A DNA stretch of 64,000 nucleotides from Pollutibacter sp044353505 (lineage in GTDB: Bacteria; Bacteroidota; Bacteroidia; Chitinophagales; Chitinophagaceae). Below the pieces are notes generated by a model. It had not been told where the DNA came from and did not search any database. It worked only from the letters and a program-made list of their open reading frames with translations. Shown piece by piece: positions 1 to 7,293 of the stretch (its first letter is position 1; each line of letters starts with the position of its first letter). The translations under genes and the position numbers were made by a program. The stretch lies in contig JBILBU010000005.1 of NCBI GenBank assembly GCA_044353505.1, forward strand, positions 1 to 64,000, given 5' to 3'.

Positions 1-286
1 CTGTACTTCCAAAAATAGATATGTAGTGAAGCGAGATGTTTCATTGTAGGGCCGAAAACTGGATAATTGAGCTTTAAAGTAGTTATAACAGACTGAAATA
101 TAGCAATTTCAGTAGCGCAAAGCTAAATAACAAATGAATACAAAGGATTGATGTTAAACAAAAATGAAACCTATTTGTAAAGGGTTATGGCGTTGTATAC
201 GAACTAAAAAATAACATAAAAACGCTAAAAGATTTTGTTATATTCAATCAATAAATTTGTTAACCCACCTTGATTAGAGAGCCATT
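1..286. other. Left-edge non-coding stretch with a hairpin
   Basis: No gene is seen here. An 8-bp perfect stem (ACTGAAAT at 92-99, ATTTCAGT at 106-113) with a 6-nt loop sits inside weaker outer arms GTTAT (82-86) and ATAAC (127-131). A further phrase, GGGTTATGGCGTTGTATAC, lies at 182-200. The nested arms vaguely resemble a folded integron attC site, but there is no integrase and the match is weak. The stretch is very AT-rich and probably contains the promoter of the gene starting at 287. Confidence 0.3.
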
Positions 287-1195
287 ATGAAAGAAAACAA
301 GATACTCGCTGCAGTTTTTGAAAACCTACTTTCCTACAAAGCCAAAAAAGCAGTAGAAAGGACCATCTTATTTGTTTCTATTTTCAGTTTCCTGATTCAT
401 CTTTTTCTCATCTATCTCGTTCAGCACAATTATATATTTGTTGGGGCCGATATAGAACTTTTTAAGAGTCCAATTGCAGCAATCTACACTCCCTTTTCTT
501 TCATACTTATATATGAGGTGTACCTATTGGTGTATTATATCCCTAAGTCAGTTACAACCTATGTGAGCAAACAATATGAGATCATCACACTCATTGTAAT
601 TAGACGACTTTTCAAGGATATGGCTAATTTGGAGTTGACGCAAGATTGGTTGAACATAGAAAGTGACCGACAATTCACTTACGACATCGTATTATCTGTT
701 CTTGTTTTTTATGTTATCTATCTATTCAAAAATAACGTTTACAAGCAACCGCAACTCGCAGGTGAATTGGCAATAAATCCCCCAGGCTATGATTCTTTTA
801 TTCAACTAAAGAAAATTATATCTGTTTTACTCATGCCTGTTTTGGCAATAATCGCTTCTTATTCTCTGTTAAATTGGTCTGGAATTTTATCCGAAAACAA
901 TGTTGAACATTTGGACTTTAAAAACATCAATAACATATTCTTTGAAGACTTTTTCACGATGCTGATTGTTGTTGATGTTTTCTTATTGCTGATTTCCTTC
1001 TTTTACAGTGATAGCTTTCACAAAGTAATCAGAAATTCAGGGTTTATCATATCAACAATACTGATTCGACTATCCTTTTCAACCGAAGGTTTGGTCAATA
1101 ACATACTGATTCTTTCGTCAATATTATTTGGACTACTCATGTTGGTAATTCATAACCAATTTGAGAAAAAAGGGTTTTACGAGCAGAAAGCTTAA
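287..1195 (+). CDS. Multi-spanning membrane protein of unknown function
   Basis: I do not recognise this 302-residue protein. It has about seven hydrophobic segments, roughly at residues 25-47, 62-86, 98-110, 130-147, 173-196, 220-242 and 268-290, so it should be an inner-membrane protein. A charged stretch after the third segment (IRRLFKDMANLE) and a soluble loop near 200-218 interrupt the hydrophobic parts. No catalytic motif or nucleotide-binding site is visible. The next gene begins 39 bp downstream on the same strand and encodes a small exported protein, so the two may be co-transcribed. Base composition is AT-rich, like the rest of the first 4.5 kb. Confidence 0.65.
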   Translation: MKENKILAAVFENLLSYKAKKAVERTILFVSIFSFLIHLFLIYLVQHNYIFVGADIELFKSPIAAIYTPFSFILIYEVYLLVYYIPKSVTTYVSKQYEIITLIVIRRLFKDMANLELTQDWLNIESDRQFTYDIVLSVLVFYVIYLFKNNVYKQPQLAGELAINPPGYDSFIQLKKIISVLLMPVLAIIASYSLLNWSGILSENNVEHLDFKNINNIFFEDFFTMLIVVDVFLLLISFFYSDSFHKVIRNSGFIISTILIRLSFSTEGLVNNILILSSILFGLLMLVIHNQFEKKGFYEQKA

Positions 1196-1234
1196 TAAAA
1201 AAGACTTAAATTCGAGTATACTAAAAAAAAACAC

Positions 1235-1540
1235 ATGAAAAAGTTCTTAATGCTATTTGCAGTTGTTTTGTGCTTTACTGTTGCCAATGCACTAGATAAA
1301 GGAAAATGGACTGGTTTTATCAGCGATGAAAATTGTGGCAAAAAAGAAAACCAGAAAGGACATTCCAGTTGTGCTAAAACTTGTGTAAAAGGTGGCGCAA
1401 AACCTGTACTTGTTGTAGGTGAAAAGATTTACACAATCAGTAACCCTGAGAAAGTTGGAGATCTAGTCGGTGAAGAAGTAGTCATCAGCGGAACACTGAC
1501 AAAAGATGCAATAGAAATCAAAACAATCAAAGCCAAGTAA
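1235..1540 (+). CDS. Small secreted cysteine-containing protein
   Basis: This 101-residue protein starts with a clear signal peptide (MKKFLMLFAVVLCFTVANA, probable cleavage after residue 19), so it is exported to the periplasm. The mature part contains DENCG, HSSCAKTC and a C-terminal beta-rich segment (VLVVGEKIYTISN, VVISGTL). The pattern D-x-x-C-G followed by H-x-x-C-A-x-x-C resembles small secreted proteins of unknown role (DUF5818-like) seen in Bacteroidota and Acidobacteriota; this is from memory and not checked. The three spaced cysteines and a histidine could bind metal or form disulphides, which is inference. It is followed by a strong terminator. Confidence 0.7.
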   Translation: MKKFLMLFAVVLCFTVANALDKGKWTGFISDENCGKKENQKGHSSCAKTCVKGGAKPVLVVGEKIYTISNPEKVGDLVGEEVVISGTLTKDAIEIKTIKAK

Positions 1541-1561
1541 AAATAATTGAGAAAACATAGG

Positions 1562-1593
1562 GCGAGCCTTTTTTAAGGGCTCGCTTTTTTTTT
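1562..1593 (+). terminator. Rho-independent terminator after the small secreted protein
   Basis: GCGAGCC (1562-1568) pairs with GGCTCGC (1578-1584) across a T/A-rich loop, and a run of nine to ten T follows. It lies 22 bp after the stop codon at 1540 and closes the first transcription unit. Confidence 0.85.
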
Positions 1594-1733
1594 ATGGCTA
1601 AGTGTATAAAAGATTTTATGGCTGACAACTTCACATTTCAGTCATATTAAACACCTGATCTTATGCTAGACACATGGAATAAATATTATAGATATTATAA
1701 CAACCTAGTGGGGAGATCAAATTTTACTTTACG

Positions 1734-2657
1734 CTAATACTGTTCATACCAAGTGAACGTCCGGTTTACAATTTTATTTTTTTCTTTTCTTAAATGGGAC
1801 AAAAAAGAAAGCGCAGCAGGAGAATGCTTCTTACCCTTTAACCAAATTAAGCTCCAGTTGGTCTTAATAGGTAGTCCCTTAATTGGCGAAATGAAAAGTT
1901 CGTTATTATGAAGTTCATTTCTAATACCGATTAATGGCATAATTGAATAGCCCAAACCTGCCAAAAGTGCTTGTTTGACAGCTTCATTCGATGTCAATTC
2001 TATTTTTTTTGTAACTGGAATATCATTTCGGTCAATAAAAGCTTCCATAGTTTCTCGTGTACCAGACCCTTTTTCCCTAAATATCAATGGCAAATCCTTA
2101 AATAATTCTTTGATAGGAATACCTTTTACGAAATGATGCTTCACTGCACCTACCAAGAATAATTTATTTTGCAGCAAATCAAGTTTTTCGAATTTTTTAC
2201 TTAGTGGGAGTAGAGAAACTAGAGCGAAATCAACTTCATTATTTTCTAAACTTTCAAGTACTTTATTTTTATTGGTAACATCCATTGAGAGTTGAACACC
2301 GTCGTGCAATTTTAAGAAATCAGAAAGAAAGAAGGGCATTACATACTTTCCTGTTGAAACTACAGAGATTTTTAAACGACCTGTAAGTTGACCTTTATAG
2401 GCAAGAGTTTTGTTATCAATTGCAGCAACTTGATTCAAAATATTTTCAGCTGCTTCGGCAATTTCTCGTCCGAAATCTGTGATATATATTTTACGGCCTA
2501 CAACTTCAGTTAAGGCAATATCAAATTGATCTTGAAAGTTTTTTAATTGAATAGAAACAGCGGGCTGACTCAAATGCAGTTCTTCTGAAGCCTTGGTTAC
2601 ACTTTGCATTTGAACAATCTTCAAAAAGATGTTGATTTGATTAAGGGTATAATTCAT
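1734..2657 (-). CDS. LysR-family transcriptional regulator (CbbR/CmpR-like context)
   Basis: The 307-residue protein has the LysR layout. An N-terminal winged helix-turn-helix spans about residues 1-60 (NQINIFLKIVQMQSVTKASEELHLSQPAVSIQLKNFQ, quoted in part: SQPAVSIQLKNFQ). A periplasmic-binding-protein-like effector domain spans about 90-295. It is transcribed away from the carbonic-anhydrase-like gene and the SbtA-type bicarbonate transporter gene, with 355 bp between. That divergent layout is typical of a LysR regulator and its target. CbbR, CmpR and CcmR, which control inorganic carbon uptake, belong to this family, so sensing carbon status is a reasonable inference. The effector is unknown. 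Confidence 0.85.
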   Translation of the reverse strand: MNYTLNQINIFLKIVQMQSVTKASEELHLSQPAVSIQLKNFQDQFDIALTEVVGRKIYITDFGREIAEAAENILNQVAAIDNKTLAYKGQLTGRLKISVVSTGKYVMPFFLSDFLKLHDGVQLSMDVTNKNKVLESLENNEVDFALVSLLPLSKKFEKLDLLQNKLFLVGAVKHHFVKGIPIKELFKDLPLIFREKGSGTRETMEAFIDRNDIPVTKKIELTSNEAVKQALLAGLGYSIMPLIGIRNELHNNELFISPIKGLPIKTNWSLIWLKGKKHSPAALSFLSHLRKEKNKIVNRTFTWYEQY

Positions 2658-2709
2658 AAATTATATTTATACATATTATATTAAAGATAGATGTTTATTT
2701 ATATATAAA
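2656..2709. promoter_or_regulatory. Candidate LysR operator region
   Basis: Two AT-rich dyads lie at and just upstream of the LysR start. The first is ATAAATTATATTTAT (2656-2670), with arms ATAAA and TTTAT. The second is TTTATTTATATATAAA at about 2693-2708. LysR proteins bind dyads of the T-N11-A type, and their position suggests autoregulation plus control of the divergent genes. In such an AT-rich stretch these may be chance. Confidence 0.3.
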
Positions 2710-3012
2710 AGCATCAGATTTGCATTAAGAAAGAACAGAGAATGGCAAGAAAGAATTTGAGTGAAAAAATGAAGAACCAATGACCATAATATTTACTCGG
2801 TGCCCCATTTAGTTTATTCTCATCTGAACTGCCAACACAAAATACAATGGTTAGAGGCCAATCTAATTCAACCTCAATCATGCTTGAATTTCATTCTCCT
2901 AAACTTATCTACAAACGAATAAAAAAGAAAAACCAAATTATTTACTTAAAGGACAGGTAACTGAAAAAACATAGAATTGTCATATTTAAAATAATTTTTT
3001 GACTGCGTCGAA
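2710..3012. other. Intergenic region upstream of the bicarbonate-uptake unit
   Basis: This roughly 300-bp spacer between the divergent LysR and carbonic-anhydrase-like genes has no convincing open reading frame or RNA gene. It should contain the promoter of the 3013-4471 unit. No perfect TAnnTTTG element was found close to the start codon at 3013. The immediate upstream stretch (2983-3000) is very A/T-rich. Confidence 0.4.
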
Positions 3013-3519
3013 ATGAAAAATACACTATTCATTACCTGCCCCTTTTCATGCCTTGAGGTTGATCTTCAAAAACAATTCGGAAAGGAAATTTTCTTTCTTT
3101 CCTCTACAACAGCCGCTTTACAGTATGAAGAATCAGAATATCTAGAAGGGGTAAAAGATTTCATCTTAAGAAAGAAAATAAAAACTATCTACTTTGTTAA
3201 CGATACATCCTGTAAGTTTATAAACGGGGTTATTAAAAAAAAGGCCAACTTCGGATTTTACCCAGAAGAAGTGTTAAAAAGAATCTACACAGAATATTAT
3301 GCTTCTGATTTTAAAAGAAAGGCATTATCTAGGCAACAGATTAAATTAGCGGAGTTGAATCTTAATAAACAGATGAAAATGATAAGAAGATGCTCTGTGC
3401 TTGGAACTTATATTCGCGAAAGCAAGATTGAAATAAAAGGCCTTATTACTATAAAATCAAAGAAAAAGCATGCAGAATTTGCCCTCAGCAGTGTAGATAT
3501 TAATTTATATGAACTATAA
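3013..3519 (+). CDS. Degenerate beta-carbonic-anhydrase-like protein paired with SbtA
   Basis: The 168-residue protein resembles the beta-carbonic anhydrase fold in outline but lacks the usual active site. FITCPFSC (residues 6-13) sits where the family has ITCxDxR, so a cysteine is kept but the Asp/Arg dyad is replaced by Phe and Cys. YFVNDTSCKF (60-69) sits where GHSDCG is expected: the second cysteine (C67) remains, but the zinc-ligand histidine is Asp (D64). The C-terminal segment IEIKGLITIKSKK resembles the family's final beta strand. It overlaps the transporter gene by 11 bp, so the two are translationally coupled. Inference: a non-enzymatic partner or regulator of the bicarbonate transporter, or an enzyme with altered ligands. 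The homology call is by eye and moderate. Confidence 0.5.
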   Translation: MKNTLFITCPFSCLEVDLQKQFGKEIFFLSSTTAALQYEESEYLEGVKDFILRKKIKTIYFVNDTSCKFINGVIKKKANFGFYPEEVLKRIYTEYYASDFKRKALSRQQIKLAELNLNKQMKMIRRCSVLGTYIRESKIEIKGLITIKSKKKHAEFALSSVDINLYEL

Positions 3520-4471
3520 TTTACTGCTTGAAAATTTGACCAACCCTGCATTGCTGTTTTTTGTTCTTGGAATTATAGCTGTTTACGTAAAGAGTGATTT
3601 GGAAATTCCATCAAATTCATCAAAATTTATTTCTCTTTATTTATTATTTGCCATCGGATTTAAAGGAGGTCAGGAATTATCACATGAGCCACTCACCAGT
3701 GAAATTGGTTGGTCAATACTATTTGGAATCAGCATTTCATTGATAATACCACTATACACCTTTTTTATTCTAAAGCGAAAATTGAATGTGTTTGATGCAG
3801 GTGCCATATCTGCCGCATATGGCTCAGTGAGTGCAGTCACTTTTGTCACTGCTGTCTCCTATCTCGAATCTCAACAATTGACACTTCATGGTCATATGGT
3901 GGCCATTATGGCTCTGATCGAATCTCCTGCAATCATTATTGGCTTGTTATTGATATCAATCTTTAATAAAGATAACTCCAACACAATCAGTAAAAGAAGT
4001 GTAATTAAGCACTCTTTTACAAATGGAAGTGTATTGCTTATTCTTGGAAGCTTAGCCATAGGCTATGTTGCCAGCGCCAAACAGGCAGAGGGCATAAACC
4101 CATTTACAAATGATCTTTTCAAGGGCTTTCTTTCAATTTTTCTTTTGGAAATGGGATTAACCAGCGGTAAAAAACTTAAAGCATTCTTTTCGTTTGGATG
4201 GTTTCCACTAATATTTGCTGTTTTAATCCCGTTGGTCAATGGTTGTGTTGTTGCTCTTTTAAGTTCTATTGTAACTCAGGATATTAGCAACAGATTCATG
4301 TTTGCAGTATTAGCAGCGAGTGCATCGTATATTGCAGTTCCCGCTGCGATGAAGATTTCAGTGCCCAAAGCCAATCCAGGTCTATTTTTACCAATGGCCC
4401 TTGCGGTTACCTTTCCGGTGAATATTACGATAGGCATGCCGATATATTTTTTGATCGTCCAATGTTCTTAA
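3509..4471 (+). CDS. sbtA: SbtA-type sodium-dependent bicarbonate transporter
   Basis: This 320-residue inner-membrane protein fits the SbtA family (PF05982, formerly DUF897). It has about ten membrane segments in two inverted halves. Conserved phrases include FAIGFKGGQELS (about residues 49-60), AAYGSVSAVTFVTAVSYL (about 97-114), LIESPAIIIG (about 133-142) and AASASYIAVPAAMKISVPKANPG (quoted in part: SYIAVPAAMKISVP, near 269-282). In cyanobacteria SbtA is a high-affinity Na+/HCO3- symporter controlled by the PII-like SbtB. No SbtB gene is adjacent here; the place is taken by the overlapping carbonic-anhydrase-like gene. In a heterotroph, bicarbonate would feed carboxylases. Confidence 0.85.
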   Translation: MNYNLLLENLTNPALLFFVLGIIAVYVKSDLEIPSNSSKFISLYLLFAIGFKGGQELSHEPLTSEIGWSILFGISISLIIPLYTFFILKRKLNVFDAGAISAAYGSVSAVTFVTAVSYLESQQLTLHGHMVAIMALIESPAIIIGLLLISIFNKDNSNTISKRSVIKHSFTNGSVLLILGSLAIGYVASAKQAEGINPFTNDLFKGFLSIFLLEMGLTSGKKLKAFFSFGWFPLIFAVLIPLVNGCVVALLSSIVTQDISNRFMFAVLAASASYIAVPAAMKISVPKANPGLFLPMALAVTFPVNITIGMPIYFLIVQCS

Positions 4472-4543
4472 ATATCTGAAAAAAGAAACTATGCTTTAAC
4501 GTTAAAATAAGACTAACCCTGCCTAGTCTATTTATAACAAAAC

Positions 4544-5995
4544 CTACTTCAGTTTATTTCTTGAAACATGCTGATATAAAATCCTTGCATTCTCTTTGCA
4601 TACATCGTTGTCCAGGCGCATATCCCAATATACTTTTCTAGCTTCTCTAGCTCCCACCAATGGATCTACTATCGGACTAGGATAACCGGTTGCAGCAACC
4701 AAGATCGGCACTTTCCATGGTTCATGTATTGAAACTGAATCCAGGGATGCCAACTCCGGCAACCATGTTTTTATGAAGACGGCATCGGCATCATACCTTA
4801 GACTATTCAAAACAGGATTATATATTCGAATTGTGTTAATTCCAGTTACACCTGCCTGCATCTGAAATTGAGGATAATGGATACCTGGCTCATAGTCAAG
4901 AAATAACCTCGATAAGTGATGAACTCCATTTCGCCAATCCTGCATCAGATAATGACAAAGAAAAGACACCAACAGCGCTCGCATTCTAAAATTGATCCAG
5001 CCAGTGGCTTTCAAGCAACGCATGTTGGCATCTACAAGCGGATAGCCTGTGCAGCCATTTTCCCATGCGATTAATCGTGTTTCAATCCTAGGTAAAATAA
5101 GTTTTTCATAGCCCTTGTTTATGCACGCTCTTTCATACCTAACTTCATCCTCCATTTTTTGAATAAAATGACAATGCCAGTGTAACCGAGAGATAAAGTT
5201 TCTCAATGGCTTAGGATTTTCAACATGTTCAATGGCTCTTTGAGTACGTTGCCAAACTTGTCTCATTGACAAGTTACCCCAAGCAAGATAAGTGGAGACG
5301 CGGCTACAAGATTCCCTTGATTCAAAAGGCTTAGAGATGTTTCTGCTGTAACCCCGCGATCTTGAGCGAAGAAAACCATCCAAATATAGAAAGCCATTTC
5401 GGCTTCCTGCAGGTTGCATCATTGCATTGTTGATTTCAGGTAAAGCATGCTGCATATTGAAACGATCAGGAATGGGTACTGAAACCAATCCAAGATTAGG
5501 TGAAAACTTATTGTCAATTAGAGGTGATTGCATGACGTCTTGCCAGTTTTTTTCCCAACCATCCCTGTTTTTCATCCCCCTCCTTACCCCATTACTGGGA
5601 GCCTCCCTCCATCCTATTCCTTTTGCCATAAACAGCTTTTTCATCCGCTTATCTCGGTCCCAACTGGATTGAATACCCGTCTCCTGATAACTAAACACAT
5701 GCATGATTTCAACATGAGTAAAGAGATACTTAAAAACATCCTCGGCCTCTCCATGAAAACAATGTACACGATGATTTGTGTTTTGCAGTTCAGATTGCAT
5801 CTCCAACAAAGAATCCAGTTGAAAGCGAAGATGTCGAGAGGAGGTGTCAGGGAGTTGATAAAGGGAAGGTTCAAAAAGAAAAATAATGAGATAAGGCAGG
5901 CCATCTTCCTCAGCCCAAAAAAGGGGAAGATGATCAGATGTGCGCAAATCACGCTTTAGCCAGACTATATTAACTTTTTGAAGGTCAGTGTTCAC
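4544..5995 (-). CDS. Photolyase/cryptochrome family flavoprotein of a divergent clade
   Basis: A FAD-dependent DNA photolyase or cryptochrome of 483 residues from the GTG at 5995. The longer frame to 6046 would start on TTG and add 17 unrelated residues before VNIVWLKRDLRT, so the downstream start is preferred. The N-terminal antenna-binding domain covers about residues 7-135. The FAD domain shows SRVSTYLAWGNLSMRQVWQ (about 231-249) and GYPLVDANMRCLKATGWINF (about 317-336). Two parts differ from classical class I enzymes: RLHWHCHFIQKMEDE (about 270-284) replaces the usual region around ELIWREFY. GIHYPQFQMQAGVTGIN precedes RIYNP, where NNGGWQWAA is normal. It probably repairs UV lesions, but the lesion type is not clear. 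Confidence 0.85.
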   Translation of the reverse strand: MNTDLQKVNIVWLKRDLRTSDHLPLFWAEEDGLPYLIIFLFEPSLYQLPDTSSRHLRFQLDSLLEMQSELQNTNHRVHCFHGEAEDVFKYLFTHVEIMHVFSYQETGIQSSWDRDKRMKKLFMAKGIGWREAPSNGVRRGMKNRDGWEKNWQDVMQSPLIDNKFSPNLGLVSVPIPDRFNMQHALPEINNAMMQPAGSRNGFLYLDGFLRSRSRGYSRNISKPFESRESCSRVSTYLAWGNLSMRQVWQRTQRAIEHVENPKPLRNFISRLHWHCHFIQKMEDEVRYERACINKGYEKLILPRIETRLIAWENGCTGYPLVDANMRCLKATGWINFRMRALLVSFLCHYLMQDWRNGVHHLSRLFLDYEPGIHYPQFQMQAGVTGINTIRIYNPVLNSLRYDADAVFIKTWLPELASLDSVSIHEPWKVPILVAATGYPSPIVDPLVGAREARKVYWDMRLDNDVCKENARILYQHVSRNKLK

Positions 5996-6106
5996 GAATT
6001 GAACAAACACTGGTAATTTTAAAAGGTTTACTCGCAGGCAGAACAAAAAACAAAAAATATTTCGTTTGATTCGATTGTCCTAAATTCAAAAATATTTTTG
6101 AGAAAT

Positions 6107-6928
6107 ATGCATAAAATTCTATCCTCGATGATAAAAGTTATCATTCCCCTACTGTTGATTTCGGCAACAGCCGTCAGTCAGGTTAAGCTGATACCAGCAA
6201 TAAACCCAAAAATTGAGAAAGTCAAGACCCTAAACTTTAAACCCACTACCGGCTTATACGCAACTGCTGCTGTTGGAGATTCCTGGGAGAATGACATTAT
6301 CAATAACCGTAAGGATGAGACTGTGAGCCCGAGCTTGGGACCAATTACCTATGAAAGAGAATCAGTAAAGAGTCTGGGGGGTGCCGGCACAGCAGAAGCA
6401 GGTTTGGGGTACAACTTTGGAAACAATCTACGCGCAGAGTTGACCTACCTTTTCAAGGCTAAATCAGCTGGCTCAGAAACCACAACCGGGACAGTGTTTT
6501 ATTCTGGAGGATCGCTGACTTTTAACGGTGAAACAAAAGTTTCTGGTAAAATAAATAAACATGCTGTCCTTGCTAATTTGTTTTATGATGTGCCTACCAA
6601 GTCACGCTGGGTCCCGTTCATCGGAGCTGGACTTGGATTGGCAAGAGTTACCAGTACTGACATGCTTTACAATTATGATGTAGTATACAGCAATGGAAAT
6701 CGAGTGATAGGTAGCAGGACTGAGCCGGGCGGCAATGGAAATGCATTGGCTTACCAGGCAAAACTTGGTATAAATTTTTTAATAAGTAAAAAAACAGCTG
6801 TATTCCTCACCGGAAATTATTTTCACATCAATCGTATCAACTTAGGGGGTGGAACGATTTATGAAGGCTTTAATATATTTGGAGCTAAAGCAGGTTTCCT
6901 GTATCGATTTGCGAAAAGCGCTCAATAA
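6107..6928 (+). CDS. Outer-membrane beta-barrel protein
   Basis: From the ATG at 6107 this is 273 residues; an in-frame TTG at 6098 is less likely. A signal peptide (MIKVIIPLLLISATAVSQ within the first 25 residues) is followed by alternating hydrophobic/polar strands. These include AEAGLGYNFGNNLRAELTYLF, quoted in part as GLGYNFGNNLRAELTY, then WVPFIGAGLGLARV and KAGFLYRF at the C terminus. The aromatic final residues and the W-x-P-F-x-G-x-G-L-G phrase are typical of the OmpA-like/OmpW-like porin-fold group common in Bacteroidota. The molecule transported or bound is unknown. It is divergent from the photolyase gene, with about 110 bp between their starts. Confidence 0.75.
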   Translation: MHKILSSMIKVIIPLLLISATAVSQVKLIPAINPKIEKVKTLNFKPTTGLYATAAVGDSWENDIINNRKDETVSPSLGPITYERESVKSLGGAGTAEAGLGYNFGNNLRAELTYLFKAKSAGSETTTGTVFYSGGSLTFNGETKVSGKINKHAVLANLFYDVPTKSRWVPFIGAGLGLARVTSTDMLYNYDVVYSNGNRVIGSRTEPGGNGNALAYQAKLGINFLISKKTAVFLTGNYFHINRINLGGGTIYEGFNIFGAKAGFLYRFAKSAQ

Positions 6929-7119
6929 CTCCTGGGAATTGACAAAGCGTTTAGAATTGTTTTAGTTGATTAAGTTATATGTATTGTCGGTTATTCTATA
7001 AAATGTTTGTATTATAAAGCTTCGCCCCTCTTCATTTTTCCTTGCTGTCGCTTTGGAAAGTAAACTTTCCACGCTCCATCAACGAAAAATGCCCCATAAA
7101 GGGGCATTTGAATAGCTGA

Positions 7120-7136
7120 GCGGAGAGAGAGGGATT
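7120..7136 (-). repeat. 17-bp duplicate of the tRNA-Ser 3' end (att-like)
   Basis: GCGGAGAGAGAGGGATT at 7120-7136 is identical to 7293-7309, which is the 3' acceptor strand and part of the T-arm of the tRNA-Ser gene read on the minus strand. The copy lies 156 bp beyond the tRNA 3' end in the same orientation. This is the geometry left by integration of an element at a tRNA 3' end. No integrase gene is present. Confidence 0.6.
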
Positions 7137-7186
7137 AGCTACGCTGATCCCAGTGGGAGGGCCCTGCAATAGTTCATCAAAACCCT

Positions 7187-7209
7187 AGCGGCTTCGCCGC
7201 TGTTTTTTT
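7187..7209 (+). terminator. Hairpin with T-run (plus strand)
   Basis: AGCGGC and GCCGCT pair around a TTC loop at 7187-7201, followed by GTTTTTTT. It would terminate plus-strand transcription coming from the beta-barrel gene, about 260 bp upstream. Confidence 0.6.
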
Positions 7210-7260
7210 GTTTTCCCGGCCTCCTTAAAGCGAGCTTTAGTTGTCCGGGAAAACAAAAAA
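7204..7260. repeat. 16-bp perfect inverted repeat
   Basis: Arms at 7204-7219 (TTTTTTGTTTTCCCGG) and 7245-7260 (CCGGGAAAACAAAAAA) are exact reverse complements. The inner part has a second small stem (TTAAAG/CTTTAG). The outer arm abuts the tRNA-Ser terminator. The symmetry is stronger than a simple terminator needs. Confidence 0.75.
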
Positions 7261-7280
7261 CCCACGAAAATTCGTGGGTT
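7254..7280 (-). terminator. Terminator of tRNA-Ser
   Basis: CCCACGAA (7261-7268) pairs with TTCGTGGG (7271-7278). On the minus strand the hairpin is followed by T-rich sequence (complement of AAACAAAAAA at 7251-7260). It lies 14 nt past the tRNA 3' end. Confidence 0.75.
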
Positions 7281-7293
7281 TTGATTCAGATTG

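Larger units (their letters stand above)
6929..7293. other. Hairpin-rich spacer downstream of tRNA-Ser
   Basis: No protein gene is supported here. From left to right the spacer holds several structures. An 8-bp-arm palindrome lies at 7054-7071 (TGGAAAGT/ACTTTCCA). A strong hairpin AATGCCCC/GGGGCATT lies at 7088-7108. A 17-bp copy of the tRNA-Ser 3' end lies at 7120-7136. A hairpin GGGATTAGC/GCTGATCCC lies at 7131-7151, and AGCGGC-TTC-GCCGCT plus a T-run at 7187-7209. A 16-bp perfect inverted repeat has arms at 7204-7219 and 7245-7260. Such stacked stems suggest a small non-autonomous element or terminator cluster. Confidence 0.6.

Noticed and set aside
5528..5959. 143- and 103-residue frames inside the photolyase gene
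   Set aside because: They overlap the conserved photolyase N-terminal domain and show no features of their own.
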